From the NCBI GenBank assembly GCA_030620095.1, contig JAUTXW010000328.1, positions 1 to 64,000 of the forward strand: DNA of 64,000 nucleotides. The letters are read 5' to 3'. The DNA comes from Kuschelorhynchus macadamiae (Eukaryota; Arthropoda; Insecta; Coleoptera; Curculionidae). Numbering within the stretch: the first letter of the stretch is position 1; every line of letters begins with the position of its first letter. Below, in pieces: positions 10,383 to 38,481 of the stretch. The notes beneath the pieces were generated by a model. The model saw nothing but the letters and a program-made list of their open reading frames with translations. It was not told where the DNA came from and did not search any database. Made by a program: the position numbers and the translations under genes.

Positions 10383-10951
10383 TACAGGGTGTTCATAAAT
10401 ATTTTGACACCAACTTTCACGGTTTATTATTCAAGATAGAAGGAAATGTTGGATATAACTGTTATTTGGTTTTTATGTGAACCATCAGAATTTATTAACA
10501 AAATAAACAAAAAACAATTGGAAAGTAAAAAATTGAGCATCTACTTTGTTATTATAAATAGAACATCTTTTATAATATTATTTCAGTAAATGGGCATCTT
10601 CTTGCTAAATATAAAAATACCAGGTTTGGCACCTCTATGTAGGTAGTATAGCGTTCTCTACATAACACATTGGCTCTTATGGCAATTTTCATGATTGTGT
10701 TTAAAGATAAAGGTATCAAACCTGGTATTTAATAATCAGCTGCCCTAGCTTATTAAAGTAATATTATACATGGTGTTCCATTTAAAATAACAAAGTCGAT
10801 GCTCAATTTTCTACTTTCCAATTGTTTTTTGTTTACTCTGTTGACAGATTCTGATGGTTCAGATAAAACCAAATAACTTTTGTATCAAACATTTTCTTCT
10901 TAAATAATAAAGCCTGGAAGTGAGTGTCAAAATATATGTGAACACCCTGTA
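10383..10951. mobile_element. MITE with TACAGGGTGTTCA terminal inverted repeats
   Basis: TACAGGGTGTTCA plus AATATTTTGACAC at the left (10383-10412) match GTGTCAAAATAT plus TGAACACCCTGTA at the right (10923-10951). The arms continue for about 190 bp, as in CAATTGGAAAGTA with its complement TACTTTCCAATTG. The middle has no open frame of note. The TACAGGGTG end is shared with other foldbacks in this window and with the region of the DUF4817-type transposase fragment near 41150. Confidence 0.8.
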
Positions 10952-13389
10952 AAAAATAAATTTTCGTTGTAAACATTTCTTGGTTTAATTATACATTTTT
11001 TGCTTATATTACTACAGGGGTGTTCGTCTTGTCCTGACCAGATATCAGCTTTCGTAATTTAAATGGAAAACTATGTATATTTATAGATATTTTGGTAGAT
11101 TCAACATTATGTGGTAATATGGATCTGACATGCAATACGTTTCTGCTATATTAGCATTATTCTTAAGGATTTTATCTATAACTTGAGTGATGTAACTAAG
11201 AGACCTAAACAACTTTAAAAATCTTCTGCCTAAAATTTTTCTAATGTATATATTATTCAGTGTGAAATGTTCAATTTTTAAACAAAGAAATGGTACAGTG
11301 TTGCCAAGTATTTAATTTTGACGATAGCCATAATTACCTGTATATTATCTTAATACACTATTGAAAGACGAATTCAGTGGTATATAATACCCTAGGTTTA
11401 TGAGCTAACTTTTTTGGTCTATTATCTTCAGAATCTTTAATTTTTTTTTGCAACTACGAATTGCTTACTAATACCAAATATAGCATCTCAATGAGTAAAA
11501 TTTAATATGTTGCTCATTGCTTGCAAATATCAGTGCCCATGACATCTGAATTGTGTACCTGCAATGGAGGACAATCAGTGTTTGGCCTAACATTCATAAA
11601 AGGAATATAATTAAAAAAACAAAGTTACACCAACACATTTTTGAATTTAACTTTTTTTTGGTAATGTCCTACAACTTGTGAGTTAAGGTGATATGTCATC
11701 TTATGTGGGAAACCCTGTACAAGTAGTAGTAGTCGGGAAACATGGCAAGCATTAACAAGCATAAGTCACAATTATTTGTCATTACTCTAGTCGTTTGATT
11801 CCGCTTTTACAGCCACTGTACCTTTTTCATTATTCGCAAAATAATAGTAATTTCGTCGATAATTCAAATAGGTTTGTGAGAGACAATCATGTCACACTTG
11901 ACTTCATATCATTTTCAAGCATAAACATACGATTACGACTGTGGATAATTAAAAAGATATAGGTTTTTATACATTGTAAATATTTTTGTAATGATTCTCT
12001 TGCAAAAAATGAAAGGTTGCTTTGTTTCCTATTATTCAGCTTATCTTATATTTGATTTCTTAAAGAGATTAGATTATGATAATTTTGTTTTAGATGTAAT
12101 AGATTAATGATAAATAAAATACAATCCAACTTTGTCACATAAACCATACATTTAACAAAAAAAAAACGGGTGCGAAATTTCTGTAAGGAACATTGCATAT
12201 ACAGTGTGTTTCATTATTGATCAGATTTTTAATATAACTCTTATATATGCCAGATGCCCTTAGACAAGGTTTATTTAATTTTATTTTGTAATGTAAGGTT
12301 AAACCCTTATAAGCATAATTTCATATACTTTGGTCCCCATATGTTGTATTATATTGTCATTGGACATTGATAGCTTGTTAAAATATATGAGAGGATAATA
12401 ATTATTGCCTTATCTATATGCTGTTGAATTAAAAGAAGTGGTCAGCACTACGTTGCAATAATTGAAATTAACGTAAACCTTTGAGATTTGTAAGTTGTGA
12501 AGATATTACACAAGGCGGCTTAGGTGGTTCTTTAATGCCCTTCCTCCCTTATTCATTTTTTCTGAGTGAAGATACAAGTTTTAAATTTGGCACTTCAATA
12601 GTTATCAGTTAGAATAGCCAAAAAAAAAATAGAAATATAACCAAGATCAATGCAGAGCTGAAAGTTTGTTATGCACACTTTTCTACACACAGCGCATGTT
12701 ATGAGATGTTGAATAAAATAAATATAATATATGGTAATGTGAATATGTAATATAAGTAGATCTGAAATTTGAGAAAGCGGTTAAATTTCAGAAAAACTAA
12801 AAAAAAAGTTTTTCCACTCTTACGATTTTTATACAATTCACAGATTTTTATTCGAAAACAGTAACTCTGACCAGGAACAGTTTACATTCTACTAAAGTAC
12901 CCCCTGAGAGGTTGAAAATGTACGTCGCCAAATTTTTCTTTTACGGGCTTATACAAGGCGAGCCATTTAAAGATTAATTTAATTTTTCTTCCAGTATTTT
13001 CCATCAGTGTCACGTTCGGCACTATACCATCTAAGCGGCAAATCATAGGTGCAAAGGACGATTTTTTATACATTTTGGAAATGTAGCGTGCAGGCAAATT
13101 CATTGCTCGATTTTAGTACTGGCGTATCAGTACCTACTGGGATAAAAATTACTTGGCGGATCAAAAGCTCTAATTTAATTTATTACTATTTTTTTAAATA
13201 TGAAATTTACAATTGCTTTCAATGTGTAAATATGGAAATTAGCAACACATTATATTGTGTTCTGTGAGAACGAGAAGACGATCGGGTTTTTTTGATAAAT
13301 ACATTCACATAATCATTATGGTCACAACGTTATTATAGCATTCAACGATTATTCTATTAATAAACAAATATAAAAGCTGCAGAGCAGTG

Positions 13390-14165
13390 ATGCCAAGCTA
13401 CTAAAACATCTTTATCTGCACTTGTTCTTTTCCATCGACTGTTTCATAAAGCAACAATTCGTTGTTAGTACTCATAACAAAACTCGGTTTATTCCAGTGA
13501 TATCTGAAAAATTAAAAAGCTGTTGGTATTTCTATTGATACTGATGCGGACGTTCTTATAGTTGAAACAACTATAGAACAGTCCATTACAAATACAACCG
13601 TCGTTGTTGGTGAATATGTCAATTTGTTAATCATATTAACTGCACGAACGCATGGTGATGTAACAATTTACTTCTTAGAACCAGGGAAAGCTCAAATAGA
13701 AGCAAAAATATATTCTTTATAAAGTCTGGTATCATATCCAAAGTGTAGAAGTCATATGTTATTTTTACATGCCAGAATCTGTTGCGACACCACAGAAAAA
13801 GCAAAGCTTTAATTCGTGTTCTGAAGTATTTACAAAAATCGACTCTTCTCCAGATATCATTATTGCTAATAAAATTTGTTTTCTTTCGATATATGGAGTA
13901 CAATAGAGATGTACACTTAACTTGTTCTCCCATCTAGTGCTGCTCACCAGCATTTGTACCGAGTTTAACAAATATATCTAGGTAGTAAACTGAAGGTTGG
14001 GGATGGGTATTGACCAACGACTTGGAACCAGTTCAAACTTTGCTTTCGCTTGTTCCAAATATTTTTGTAATTACACCAAGGGCTGTCTGTAATTTCAGTT
14101 GTGGATGCAAAACAGTTGGTTTGTTTTGTTCAGCAATATGTGGTAATTGTCTCGGCTAATGACAA
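13390..14165 (+). pseudogene. Decayed repeat-family gene, PIN-like domain with Cys-rich tail
   Basis: Several frames together recall a multi-copy uncharacterised animal protein family that is found scattered in genomes. Recognisable pieces are DTDADVLIVET and TTVVVGEYVNLLIILTAR (PIN/nuclease-like acidic strand), then IYFLEPGKAQ and HMLFLHA with a following CDTT. Near 13930 there is an SAAHQH-like stretch. At about 14070-14160 comes a tail with CNFSCGCKTVGLFCSAICGN, a dense cysteine block. At least one internal stop and three frame changes are needed, so this is a relic. The family's function is unknown, and its multi-copy nature suggests that a mobile element carries it. Recognition is from remembered motif order only. 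Confidence 0.55.
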
Positions 14166-15059
14166 TGCTGCAATCAGCAGGAATTAAGAAGCCAGAGGAT
14201 TAAAAAGAACAGGGCGAAAATACAAAAGAAAATAGGATTCGCAGATAATTAATTAATAACATTTTCTAAAAATCAATAAAATCGAAAAGTATGAAGCTCA
14301 GAATATTTGAAATCTCAATAACTCAGGAACGATCATTCGTAGGGGAATAGGGAGATGAAGGACTTTTTTGTAGCAAATTATAGAACCTATGAATTTTGTA
14401 ATAATTGTTTTTATGATAAGCCTTGCTGAAAATTTTTGCAATTCATTTAGAATGGAGTTTTAAAGGTATGTGCCAATTTTCAGCTCTGCTCCAGTTTTGG
14501 CTTTGGTAAAATGTCTATTTTGACTGAACTATAGCAAGGTAAATACTATATTTTATAAATGTCAATTTTGATTGGACTATGGGAGGCTAAATACTATTTT
14601 TTATGTATGTTTGTGATTAAATATTTCAAAAATATAGGGACATTAAAATTGTCCATTTCGAAATATGCTCCTAAATATCTAGTGAATAAAAATTATTTTA
14701 TTCCTCACGTGAACCTTAATTCAAATGTTTTAACGGGTTTTAAAAATAACAGGGTGAGGGGGGCATTAAAAGCAGCACTGTAGAATGATTGATATTATAT
14801 TGAGAAATAGATCTCTTGAATTGTGTTACTTTTATAGCAATCATTTCTGTAGGATTGCTTAAAGGGGATGGTTTTAAACATATCCAGTCTATATGGTTTG
14901 GCTTAGATACATAGGGCACTTACCTTATTTCCTATTTGATTTAACTTACTTAAAGTTATTAGACTCGACATGTTTCATCGCCTATATAAATTAATATATT
15001 TTAAATAATAAAGGGATAACATAATTGGGGTCTAAAATAACCTCAAAGGTGTGACTATA
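14166..15059. other. AT-rich spacer, nothing recognised
   Basis: A 74-codon frame at 14559-14783 lies in low-complexity DNA and has no recognisable motif. Confidence 0.4.
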
Positions 15060-17902
15060 GGGGAAAGTGGGGATCATTCGGCATATTTCAGTTTTCAAAA
15101 AGAAATCACTAGTCTGTTTGGACTTTGACAAATACTATTAAAATTAAACCAAATGTAATAATATTAGGTATATTTTAGGCATGATTGGCACATTAATTTC
15201 TAGTGCGTATTTTGAATATTGCATGATTTATTTTTCTCTACCCCTAGCCGAATCATGACCACCAGTAGGGACCATTCAGCTATTAGATGGGGATCTTTCG
15301 GCTGTTTGGTGTAATAAGATATTTAACTAATGTGATCCAAAAAACAATGTTTATTTATATAGAAAAACTTAGAATACAACATATTTAGGAAAATGTAATC
15401 ATAAACTTATATGAGTCACCAACATTTTGTCAAAATAGAAAACCTAAAAAACTTTTTCTTGTCAACAGAAAGTACCAAAACTATAGCGTACATAAGCCCT
15501 TAAAAGACAAAAAACTCATCTAACATTTAAACTTGTAAAATTTACATTAAATTTATAAACGCTTTGCGTTCTTGAAGTTCTTTGGCAGGTAGAAGTAGGT
15601 AACAGAGCCGCAATGTCTTTTTTATCTATTACCGAAATATCCTCGACATAATGGAAATAAAAGCTGCTTGAATTTACTTTTCGGCGTAGGAATTTCACCT
15701 CATGATCTTCATTTTGTACAGAGCTGATCTTTCCAACATAGTAAATCTCTGATTTGGAAACTAAAAATTTAACCAGGACAAAATGTCCCACATTAACAGT
15801 GTCTTTCTGGCTAATAAGTTGCAAATCTTCGAAGACATCTTCCTCATCAGACGAATCGTTTAGGACAACATCGATACTAGATTCATCTGAATTAGAAGTT
15901 CTTTTTTGGGAAGGCTTCATCAAATCCCTTTTCACTGTCTCCTTTTTGCCTTTCTTTCTTCTTCTATGCTTTGTCTTTTCTTATATTCTGGAATATAGGT
16001 GTATATAGCAGACTGAGATTTTCTAGATGTTGTCTTTTTTTTTTCTTTTAAATCTGCCTTTGGATAAGGCCTTATATCACTTAAACAAGGAATAGCTGAT
16101 AAGGCTATGTTCACAGACACTATATCGCCTCGTTATTTGGAAGGAATGGGTGGTGTTATTTCCGTTTGATTTTGTACGTCCGTGGAGACTAAATGACATT
16201 TTGATGTAGAAGGAGCAGGTGGCGTTGTTGCCTCTCGATTTTGGACGTCTGTGGCAACTTGACTTGTTGACGCTATATTTTTTTGGGTTTCGATGTTTCC
16301 ATTTTCTTTGTTCTCACTTGCAACATCATTAATTGGTTTGTCGGTAAACTCACTTGCCACAAAATCAGAATCACTGAAGATAAGGCTATTGAATGGCCAA
16401 AGCCCTGTGCTTTTGAACGAGCTTGTTATATTTTTTATTGTGAAGACACGTTCATATGCAAGTTTTGCAAAGTGGCCAAATGACGAATTGTAATTACTCA
16501 ACCTGGATTTGTTAGTAACCAATCATGCTGTGGAATGGAAATGTATGACTTGAAAGGTCCATATACTCCCACCTCCAGTGGCTGCATCCTGTGAGTCGTA
16601 TGCGGTGGAAGGGACAGCAATACAATTCCTTTTTCTCGACATAGTCTAATAACGTTCACAGAAATGTGGAATTCGTGGTTGTCTACGATGAGAAGCACCT
16701 TATTTTCAGTAGAACATTTGACGAAATGGCTGAAGTTGGATGTTCATCTCCTAAGTATTTTTCAGGATTTCTTATTCTAGGATTAAATAAAAACTGGCGG
16801 AGCTGTACCTCCTGCTGCCTTAATAATATAAATCACAAGCTCTCTCTCTCTTGTGAAGATATGTGTGCTACTTTTTTTTCCCTTTTGTGGATATTATTCT
16901 TACAGGCGGTACTACTGTTGTCAACCCAGTTTCATCTAGGTTCCATATTTCCTCTGGTTTAAATTTATAATTCTCTCAAAGATGCATCTTTGAAAATATA
17001 GTTTTACTTTTTTGAAGGGTGATTATTACCTACTTGTCTATAAGACCCACCTGCAATTTTATTTACAAGCCAAGGGCTTGGTATTTTGCAGTTTGTCTGA
17101 CTTTTGGCATAATCGTAAGCTAGGATCCTTATTTGTTGATAGTTCAAACCATAATTCAAATCCGAACACCTATTTACATAAGCTACTAGCTGATCTTCTT
17201 GGATTTTAGAAAATACTTGTTGGGATGTGTATTTACTGGGATAGGCCCGATCATATTCACTCTCACTCTCATTCCCAGAGTCATCCCGTTATCGCAGGTC
17301 TTCTTTAGATTTTTTTTTAAAGATTCTTTATTCGAGACTGTAGTGTCTGCCTCTTAACTTGATATTCTTGAGCAGCTTTGTACTGACTTAAAGTTTTAGT
17401 TAAAACAGCTTTTATAGCCAATTTCATACGCGTCTCATCTATGTCGCAACTATTCGTTTTCTTAACGTACTTTTTTGGCATCTAAAATAAATAGGACAAA
17501 ATTGAAAAACTACTAATCCCATTTGCATTTATTTTTTTCAGAGATGGGGAACATTCGGCTACCGGCCGAATCTTCACTAAGCGTCCTGGCCGAATGTTCC
17601 CTATATGTCACATAGAAAAAATGTCGATTCTAGAAACAATAGAATGCAAGTTTTGTCGTTTGTATATTGCCAGAATATACCCTAATTAATGATCTAATAA
17701 TCGTATATTATATGAATTATCTAAAATAAAATGCACGAGTGCTATATACAATTTTATTATAAGTAGCAAAAATCTTACCTTAAATACACGAAAACACACT
17801 TGCCCTCAGAACCCACATGAAATATGGCGCCAAATTTAAACGTGGTTGGGATTTATTGATGACAGCCGAATATTCCCTATAGCCGAATGATCCCCACTTT
17901 CC
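15060..17902 (-). mobile_element. pogo/Tigger-like DNA transposon with subterminal repeats
   Basis: Terminal inverted repeats of about 22 bp bound it: GGGGAAAGTGGGG then ATCATTCGGC at the left (15060-15082), and the complement ending in ATCCCCACTTTCC at the right (17881-17902). Inside both ends the core GGGGA(N)CATTCGGC recurs. Copies lie near 15246 (reverse), 15267 (degenerate), 15287 (forward), 17544 (forward), 17564 (reverse), 17588 (reverse) and 17863 (reverse). These are candidate transposase-binding sites. The interior encodes a decayed Tigger-type transposase on the minus strand. A TA lies just outside the left end (15058-15059 read within CTATA), but no clear TA follows the right end, so the target duplication is not confirmed. 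Confidence 0.85.
15516..17481 (-). pseudogene. Tigger/jerky-like transposase, broken
   Basis: Minus strand. ATG at 17479-17481 begins MPKKYVKKTNS, the pipsqueak-type helix-turn-helix that opens pogo/Tigger/jerky transposases. It is followed by YQVKRQTLQSRI (recognition helix). A CENP-B-like second helix region follows (LNYGLNYQQIRILAYDYA). Then comes the DDE domain: IWNLDETGLTTV with the first catalytic Asp, and LLIVDNHEFH with the second. PPHTTHRMQPLEVGVYGPFK is the conserved block after it. The C-terminal part (16522 down to 15516) carries FKSTGLWPFN, a Ser/Thr-rich linker and an acidic tail with VGHFVLVKF. At least five frame changes or stops interrupt it. The open pieces near the 3' end are long, so the decay may be moderate in age. 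Confidence 0.85.
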
Positions 17903-19599
17903 ACACTTTAATATTACTTTTAAATAGTCTACTCACTACTACTGTGTAAAATAAAATACACAAAATGGTCGTTCACCCTACAAGTTTTTTCTCGTTTTGA
18001 AGATGTTGAAATGAAATTTTGGTATATGACAAATGAATGCACTTGTACATAACATAACATGTAGTTATGGTAATATTTAAAATTATTTGGTCAAAAGTTC
18101 AAATAAAGGAAGAAGGGAAAACAACATAATGACCTAGCCAGATCGTATTGCAAAAATGTGATCAATTTTCACATAAATGTATTTTTATAATATAATTTTG
18201 TGTTCTTGTTAATAGTTGTTTAGGTGTATAATGAAGAAAGTAGGAGAAAAACCTATGCATACATGTGTTGAGCCTTAAGAAGTAATGTTTATTTATACTT
18301 AAAATGAACTTTTATATTAAGAAAAAATTCTAAGGGATATTGTCGGACAATAAATTTTAAAAATTGTCCTCTGTTTCATATTTAGATATATATAAATGTT
18401 AGTTTGTCTAAATTAGGCACTTTTTATATAAGATATAGCTAGTTTCTAAACCTGTCTCTAGACCCCTCGGTGCATCATGTTTTAAATCTGTAAGAGATTA
18501 TCAATTGATGGATTGGATTAGTTAGTAGTATTACTCTACGCTGAAGTACACACTAAGGGTAATTAGAGCTTGTTGAGGTGTCAAGGATTGACTGAGATAT
18601 TAGATAATAAAATATATTGCTGTTATATGTAAATAAAAACATATGAGTCTTAACAGTATGTTAATAGTTAAGATTCTTTTTAAATCATTTTTCTAATAAA
18701 ATATTTTCGTTTTATTTCTGCCAGTGGGGTCAACCTATCGGAAATTTTCGTAAAAAGGAAACTGTGCCTCTTCCTGTCGGTTTTTTTGTATAAACATGTT
18801 GCTGGCAACACAGAAAAAATCTTGAGTTTTTACATGTCACGACGACCGGAGGCTATATTTTTTGCCTTCTTGTAGGAAAATGGCGTTTTTGCCATTTTTT
18901 TAATAAGTTGGTTTGGTCTATGTATTGGTCTGATGGGAACAAAAAAAAAGTATTTTCTTCATTTTTAAATTTCCGATAAAACTGCGTTGGTTTTGGACGC
19001 CTGTGAACAATACGTAATCTACCAAATAACAAAAATCCCATAAGGAGTTTTCGAATTTTCTTTATGATTTTAATTGTGTTTAAATAACTATGATGGACAC
19101 TTGTGAAAAAATGGTGGTCACTTATAAGCATATCAAATTTTAATTTTTTATATCTAATAGAACTAATGTCTGCAGTTTTTGTGCAAACCCGCTATATTGA
19201 ATGTTTTTTTTATTCTGTTTAAAACGGCACCAAACATTTATTTATTAAAAAGCAAAATTATGTTTTAATTTTAAAAATAAATATTTAAAACAAAAAAATC
19301 TATATATTGTAAACATTTTGATTTTTTCTAATTATAAAAATATAGAATTTCTTATTTAATAAAATTTAGTTCCATTGTAAAGAGAATAAAAAATCTTAGT
19401 CATGGGCAAAATTCCACTTGCTGAAACTTTCCCTTTACCACTTTATATTAAATTATTTGTAATTTTTTAAAATTAATTTGTCAACTAGGGCTTTTACTTT
19501 TCGGGAACAACCGATGGGAAATAAATAAAAATAACAAATCCTCGAAATAAAATTGGGTAAATTAGCTTTTCTTCTATTCAATCAATTGAATAAGTAGTT

Positions 19600-20300
19600 T
19601 TTTTTTACAGCGACTTCTTAAAAATTCATTTGGCCGCCATTTTGTTTCGCCATGCTAATTTCATATCAAAATTTTACAAGTTTATCTGATTCTCTGAAGT
19701 CAATTGAATAAGAAGCTTTTTTATGGTGCATTTTTAAGCACAAAACTTCAGTCGATCCCGATATGATACTAGATTTTGCATGGAATTTGAATCAATCTAT
19801 GTCGCAGTTGATTTGTGCTAAACTTAAAATCAATTCAAATAAGTAGTTTTCTCAAACTGATTTTTACTACTGTATTGGATTCATTCCACAATGTTGCCAG
19901 TTCATCTTTCTCTCTAACTTTATTTTATGCAAAATTTGAAGTCAATCAAATAGATAGTTATTTCAGATTGATTTTTTTAACATTTTAGCAGGCCGTCATT
20001 TTGTTCCACTCTCCTGAAATCATACCAACATTTTACCAGTTCATGCCTATCACACTTCATTTTTTTTTAAATTTCGAGGACAATTTTATAAGTTTACCAG
20101 ATTGTTACGGTTTCATTCTTAAAGACCCCTGGTTTTTAACAAAAATTTGAAGTTATCTGGATATGTTTTTTTTTAGCTATTCCACGAACAGACTGACCAA
20201 CGAAAGTGGGAAAATATGTTATTCGGTATCTAGAGACTTTAAAACGGGAAAATCTGATAGAAATTCAAGTTGAAAAGATAAGTTAACACGAGTATGAAGT
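19600..20300 (-). repeat. Interspersed repeat K, minus orientation, partly tandem
   Basis: GGCCGCCATTTTGTTTCGCCA (19631) and GGCCGTCATTTTGTTCCAC (about 19991) are two spaced occurrences of the NNATGGCGGAACAAAATGGC motif in reverse. Several AAAATTTGAAGTCAAT stretches and an end segment near 20186-20245 resembling the head of other copies go with them. Confidence 0.6.
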
Positions 20301-22075
20301 AATTATATTATGTTCTTTCTCTCTTCGACTAAGATTTTTAAAGCCACTAATGCAGAAACTCGGTTTTCCGATTCTTTTCGAAAAAATTATTACCCCCAAA
20401 AATTTTCGGTAGATTGGCTTCATACTGCATTTTTTACATATCCGATTAAAACTATCTATTAGAAATGAACAGCATGGATTTTAAATTTGTAAGTGTTCAA
20501 TATTAAACGTATCAAACAGCATAGCGTAATACTAGACAAAAAAACATGTTTATATTGCCATATTAAAATATGTTGTAAAAATTTATATATTGTAGCACCT
20601 TATTTTTTGCTCATATGTTTGCAAATGTTGCTTGTGTCTTCATATAAAGTACATAATTGCATGTGAAATTTTTTTTAAGTATTTACTTATATTGGAGATA
20701 CCCATTTTAGAATATCTAAAGCATTTTTACCATGTTGCTTTTTTTGTATAGAGGAATTTGTTATTTAAGTGTATATTATAATATTCAAAACTCAAGCATC
20801 GTTTTATTTATTCACCTATAATCAATATGTTTAAAGCTCTAAGCTAGATTTTTCATCAAGTTCGTGACATAGTTGTACTGCACCAATTTACATGATTTTT
20901 TTTGATATGGTCGTTTGATTACAGGGACCTTTCAACCCTATTTTTTTATATTGTTTTATTTCGAATTTTTTTATATGAAACCAATATGTTTTTCTTCAAT
21001 AACATTTCTGGACAGCGAGGTGAATGCGTCCTATATTCTTATAATTCCACTTGAAACTTAGGCGCTATCTAACGAACAATGTCTGCCGGGCCAACTAGTA
21101 TCTGTTAAATAGAATACCATTTTGGTAAAAGGGAATTGTGTTAATTTTATAATTTTCTTATGTATTGAGAATATACTAACACAATTAATTAAAAACTTTT
21201 TTATCACATCATTATAACTCCTACGGCCGGTTGCAGAAAGCTCAATTAAAGTTTAGAATGTTTATCGGAATGTCAAATTTGACAGAGAGTTCCTAGATTT
21301 TTATAAGCACCTTGACAAATCCGAAAGCTCGGTTAAATGTAATTAAATATTGTAAACAGCAATTAAGTAGTAAGGTAAAATATCTCTCGTCTATTGCTTT
21401 CTTTTACAAATAAACAGACTACACAATATAGAGTTTTTTTATATTTTGACACATTTTTAGATACAAAAGCATTGTAAATACATAACTTGTAGATTATAAC
21501 GTGAGATATTCTTGAACGATGTGAGAAAAACAAAAGTGAAAATTACATAACATTTTTTTAAATGAAACAGCTTTTTTTCTAGAAAGATATTTTCTTTTCT
21601 TTATGTAAGAAATGTCGAGATAGCTACAGGTAACCTTCAAAATAAACAAAATAGGTCTGTTTTCCTAACGAACGATTACAGACAAAGAATTGGCTAGTTT
21701 CTTCAACTCTAGCCGTGGTCGACAGCTCGGCATAGCACTCGGATGCATAATATTTCTATCTAGCATTTTATTTCACGTTTCTCTATGTTAAGTAAACGTT
21801 ACGATTCCTATATTTTAATAATTTATAAAACGAAACGAGAGTAACTGTTTAAAGATAGAAAACATGAGCATTAAACATTGAATTGATAATTTCAATGTTT
21901 TAGTCTTTTTTCATGAAACATATGATTGGTTCAAAAATAGTTGAAAAGTGCTATAAATCCCACAAAAATAAAGCACAGAAACTCATTAAAACAGAAGTTG
22001 AATTCATATGAAAACTATGTTAGACGATAAAAAATTTCAACAAAAAAAAAGTAATTTCTTTATTTTTGTTGTAGC

Positions 22076-22720
22076 TTAAACTGGCTCTGCGGCACGTCGC
22101 TTTCAGTAAATTTAAGGAGTTTGTCGACTACGACGGGTACAACTTTAGACACCTTGCATTTTGTCAAATCCCTAACTGTATTGCAATTTTAGGCGCGCTT
22201 CGTGATCGCACACCCAAAATCGACACGTGTAGATCCCGCTAAAGCGAGAGGTCCTTGGTCTTTGTAATTAGTTAGACTGTGGAGGGATGCGTGCGGGTCG
22301 ATGCTCGTGTCTCATTACCTTAAGGAGCGGTTAAGGAGATAATTCGTGAAAACAGTTCATGGTATTATTTGAGAGACAAACAGACCCTAAATTGTATGAT
22401 GCTTTGGTGAGCTAAATTTCCTCAGGAGTCTACCAGCTGTAAAACAACGGCCTTTTTATTGTAGTTTTCATGGCAACGTCCCATGGATGACATGTGCCAC
22501 CGTCGTCGGAATTTTTATTCCTCCAATCATTCGGGAAACAGTCTGCATACCGTCGTGCCCACGTATAGGATCCGACGTCGAGGCCGAGAAGAATAACAGT
22601 AGTCGCACGACGTTGGAGCACTGAGGCTAATAGCTCTTTTTTTGACAGATTCAAAAATTTTAAAGATTGAAGGAGAGACTGCTCTCCAAGAATGAAGACA
22701 ACATTCAAGGATGGGTCATC
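22076..22720. other. GC-richer island of unknown function
   Basis: Base composition and CpG content rise sharply above the surroundings. On the + strand an acceptor-like TTGTTGTAG is followed by a 55-codon open frame (LALRHVAFSKFKEF, then NFRHLAFCQIPNC) ending near 22245. On the minus strand 22430-22708 is open, with a segment WRNKNSDDGGTCHPWDVAMK. Neither translation is recognised. It may be a conserved non-coding element, a lost exon or a transposon piece. Confidence 0.3.
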
Positions 22721-24304
22721 CTTGACATATAATCCTTGATTTGCGATGTATAAAGGTTACAAATTAGAACAAAAACATTTTGGAGGTCTTGAGTTAAGAT
22801 ATTATTCTACGCCTATGATCCATTTCAGTCTTGGAAACAGGTTTGGGAAATTTGATGTTGTAGTGTAGTTGAAGAAAAGCAGCCCATTGATATGCAAAAC
22901 ATTGAAGCATGTGGAACACCTGCATGAGTTGGTTTTCTAAAAGTCATACGGATGACCACCAACCAATCTGGGAACTCTTCTCTTTTTAGGAATTGTGAAC
23001 ATGAAAATGAATGCCAGTATCACGTTTACTTTGTGATTTCTGCTGTGACAACAATCGGAGAATTAATTTTTAAAGAAGTACTGACTTATCGGCTTAAAAT
23101 CAGTTCTCTCAGGCGACACCATCATTTATTTTATAATAAGTTGGCACATTGCGTCTTTTTCAGAATGTATAAGAAACCCAGTGAGACCTAAATGTTGTAG
23201 CTTTAACAAGCCACCCTCCTCCCACGAAGGTATTGCTAAAGATAGAATGCTTCTTTAGCTATATCTTCCAGAGTTTCGCGTTTATTAAACGTGTCACAAG
23301 CGCATGTTTTTATTTCCGCTCCTTAGTTTTTGATTATCGTGATCAAAACCTAAAGGTTCTGCACATAGTGGTTCAGATGATCTCCCTGAGAGGACATAAA
23401 ATTCCCTGAAGAACATGAAATTCTTTTTTCTCATCTATCTTTTTGATTTGTCTGATGAAATAATTTGTTTTGTGATTTGTAAGTTGTACCATTGGCAGTT
23501 ATCCTTAATAAGTTTTTCTATGGTATTCATGTATTCGTGTTAAAAGTTCAAATGTTATGCAAATGTAACGTTTGGAAATACCTGCTATAACATCTGGGCA
23601 TTTCGAGAATTGATTTGCTGGTCTAAAATCTTGTAATTTCCTTAAAACAACCCTTGAACCTTTAGTAACTGAATCTCTTTTAACTTGACTATATATTACG
23701 TAGGTAAGCAGGCACTTGCTCTTTCAAGGCTAATTCGCATTTTATGCTTTTTTAACTCTGCTGCTAAATTCTTTATATTTTAACATCCCAACAACACTTG
23801 TGTGTGTGAATGACATGCAATTTTAGTGTAAAAATAGAACATGTTCTATTTTTCGCCCAAATTTTATGAAATTTTCTTTAAATTTCCTAGAAATTATAAT
23901 GGTGGAACTGTTTTTTTTACCCAAAAGTAATATAATTTATTCATATTAATAACTTTAAAATATTAAAAAAATAATGTAAAAATAGAGCAAACCGAAAATA
24001 ATCGTTTTCTAGAATAAAGTTTATTAGCCAACGTGTTAAATAAGGAACACTGAAAATGCCTTTGGTTTATATTATCGTTTGAGAATAACTTCCTCATCAA
24101 AAATTGATAATAAATTACATGAGTGCGAATCGGCCTTTAGCCTTTGTTAGATAGGATGTATAACGCGTTGTCTACTATCTACTATGTTTTGTCAATTTCA
24201 CGTGCAGAAGTTAGGTTAGGCGAGATAAACATTCGAATTCGGATTTGGTTCCTGAATTTCCAAATGTTTATAATTTCAATCATAAACTAGCACATAGTAG
24301 AAAT

Positions 24305-38481
<14,177 letters not shown>

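Larger units (their letters stand above)
9595..13389. other. lap 3' UTR and downstream intergenic DNA
   Basis: No exon was recognised. AATAAA hexamers occur near 10024 and again near 12112, so the lap 3' UTR could be short or could run for kilobases. The segment also holds a 60-bp tandem duplication and a MITE, listed separately. Confidence 0.4.
17903..24304. other. Intergenic DNA between lap and UTP4
   Basis: Mostly AT-rich with no recognised host exon. It contains copies of interspersed repeat K (19600-20300) and a GC-richer island at 22076-22720, listed separately. The last 150 bp before the UTP4 start (about 24150-24304) presumably hold its promoter. CACGTG and AGGTTAGG are present, but no TATA box or clear initiator stands out. 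Confidence 0.4.
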
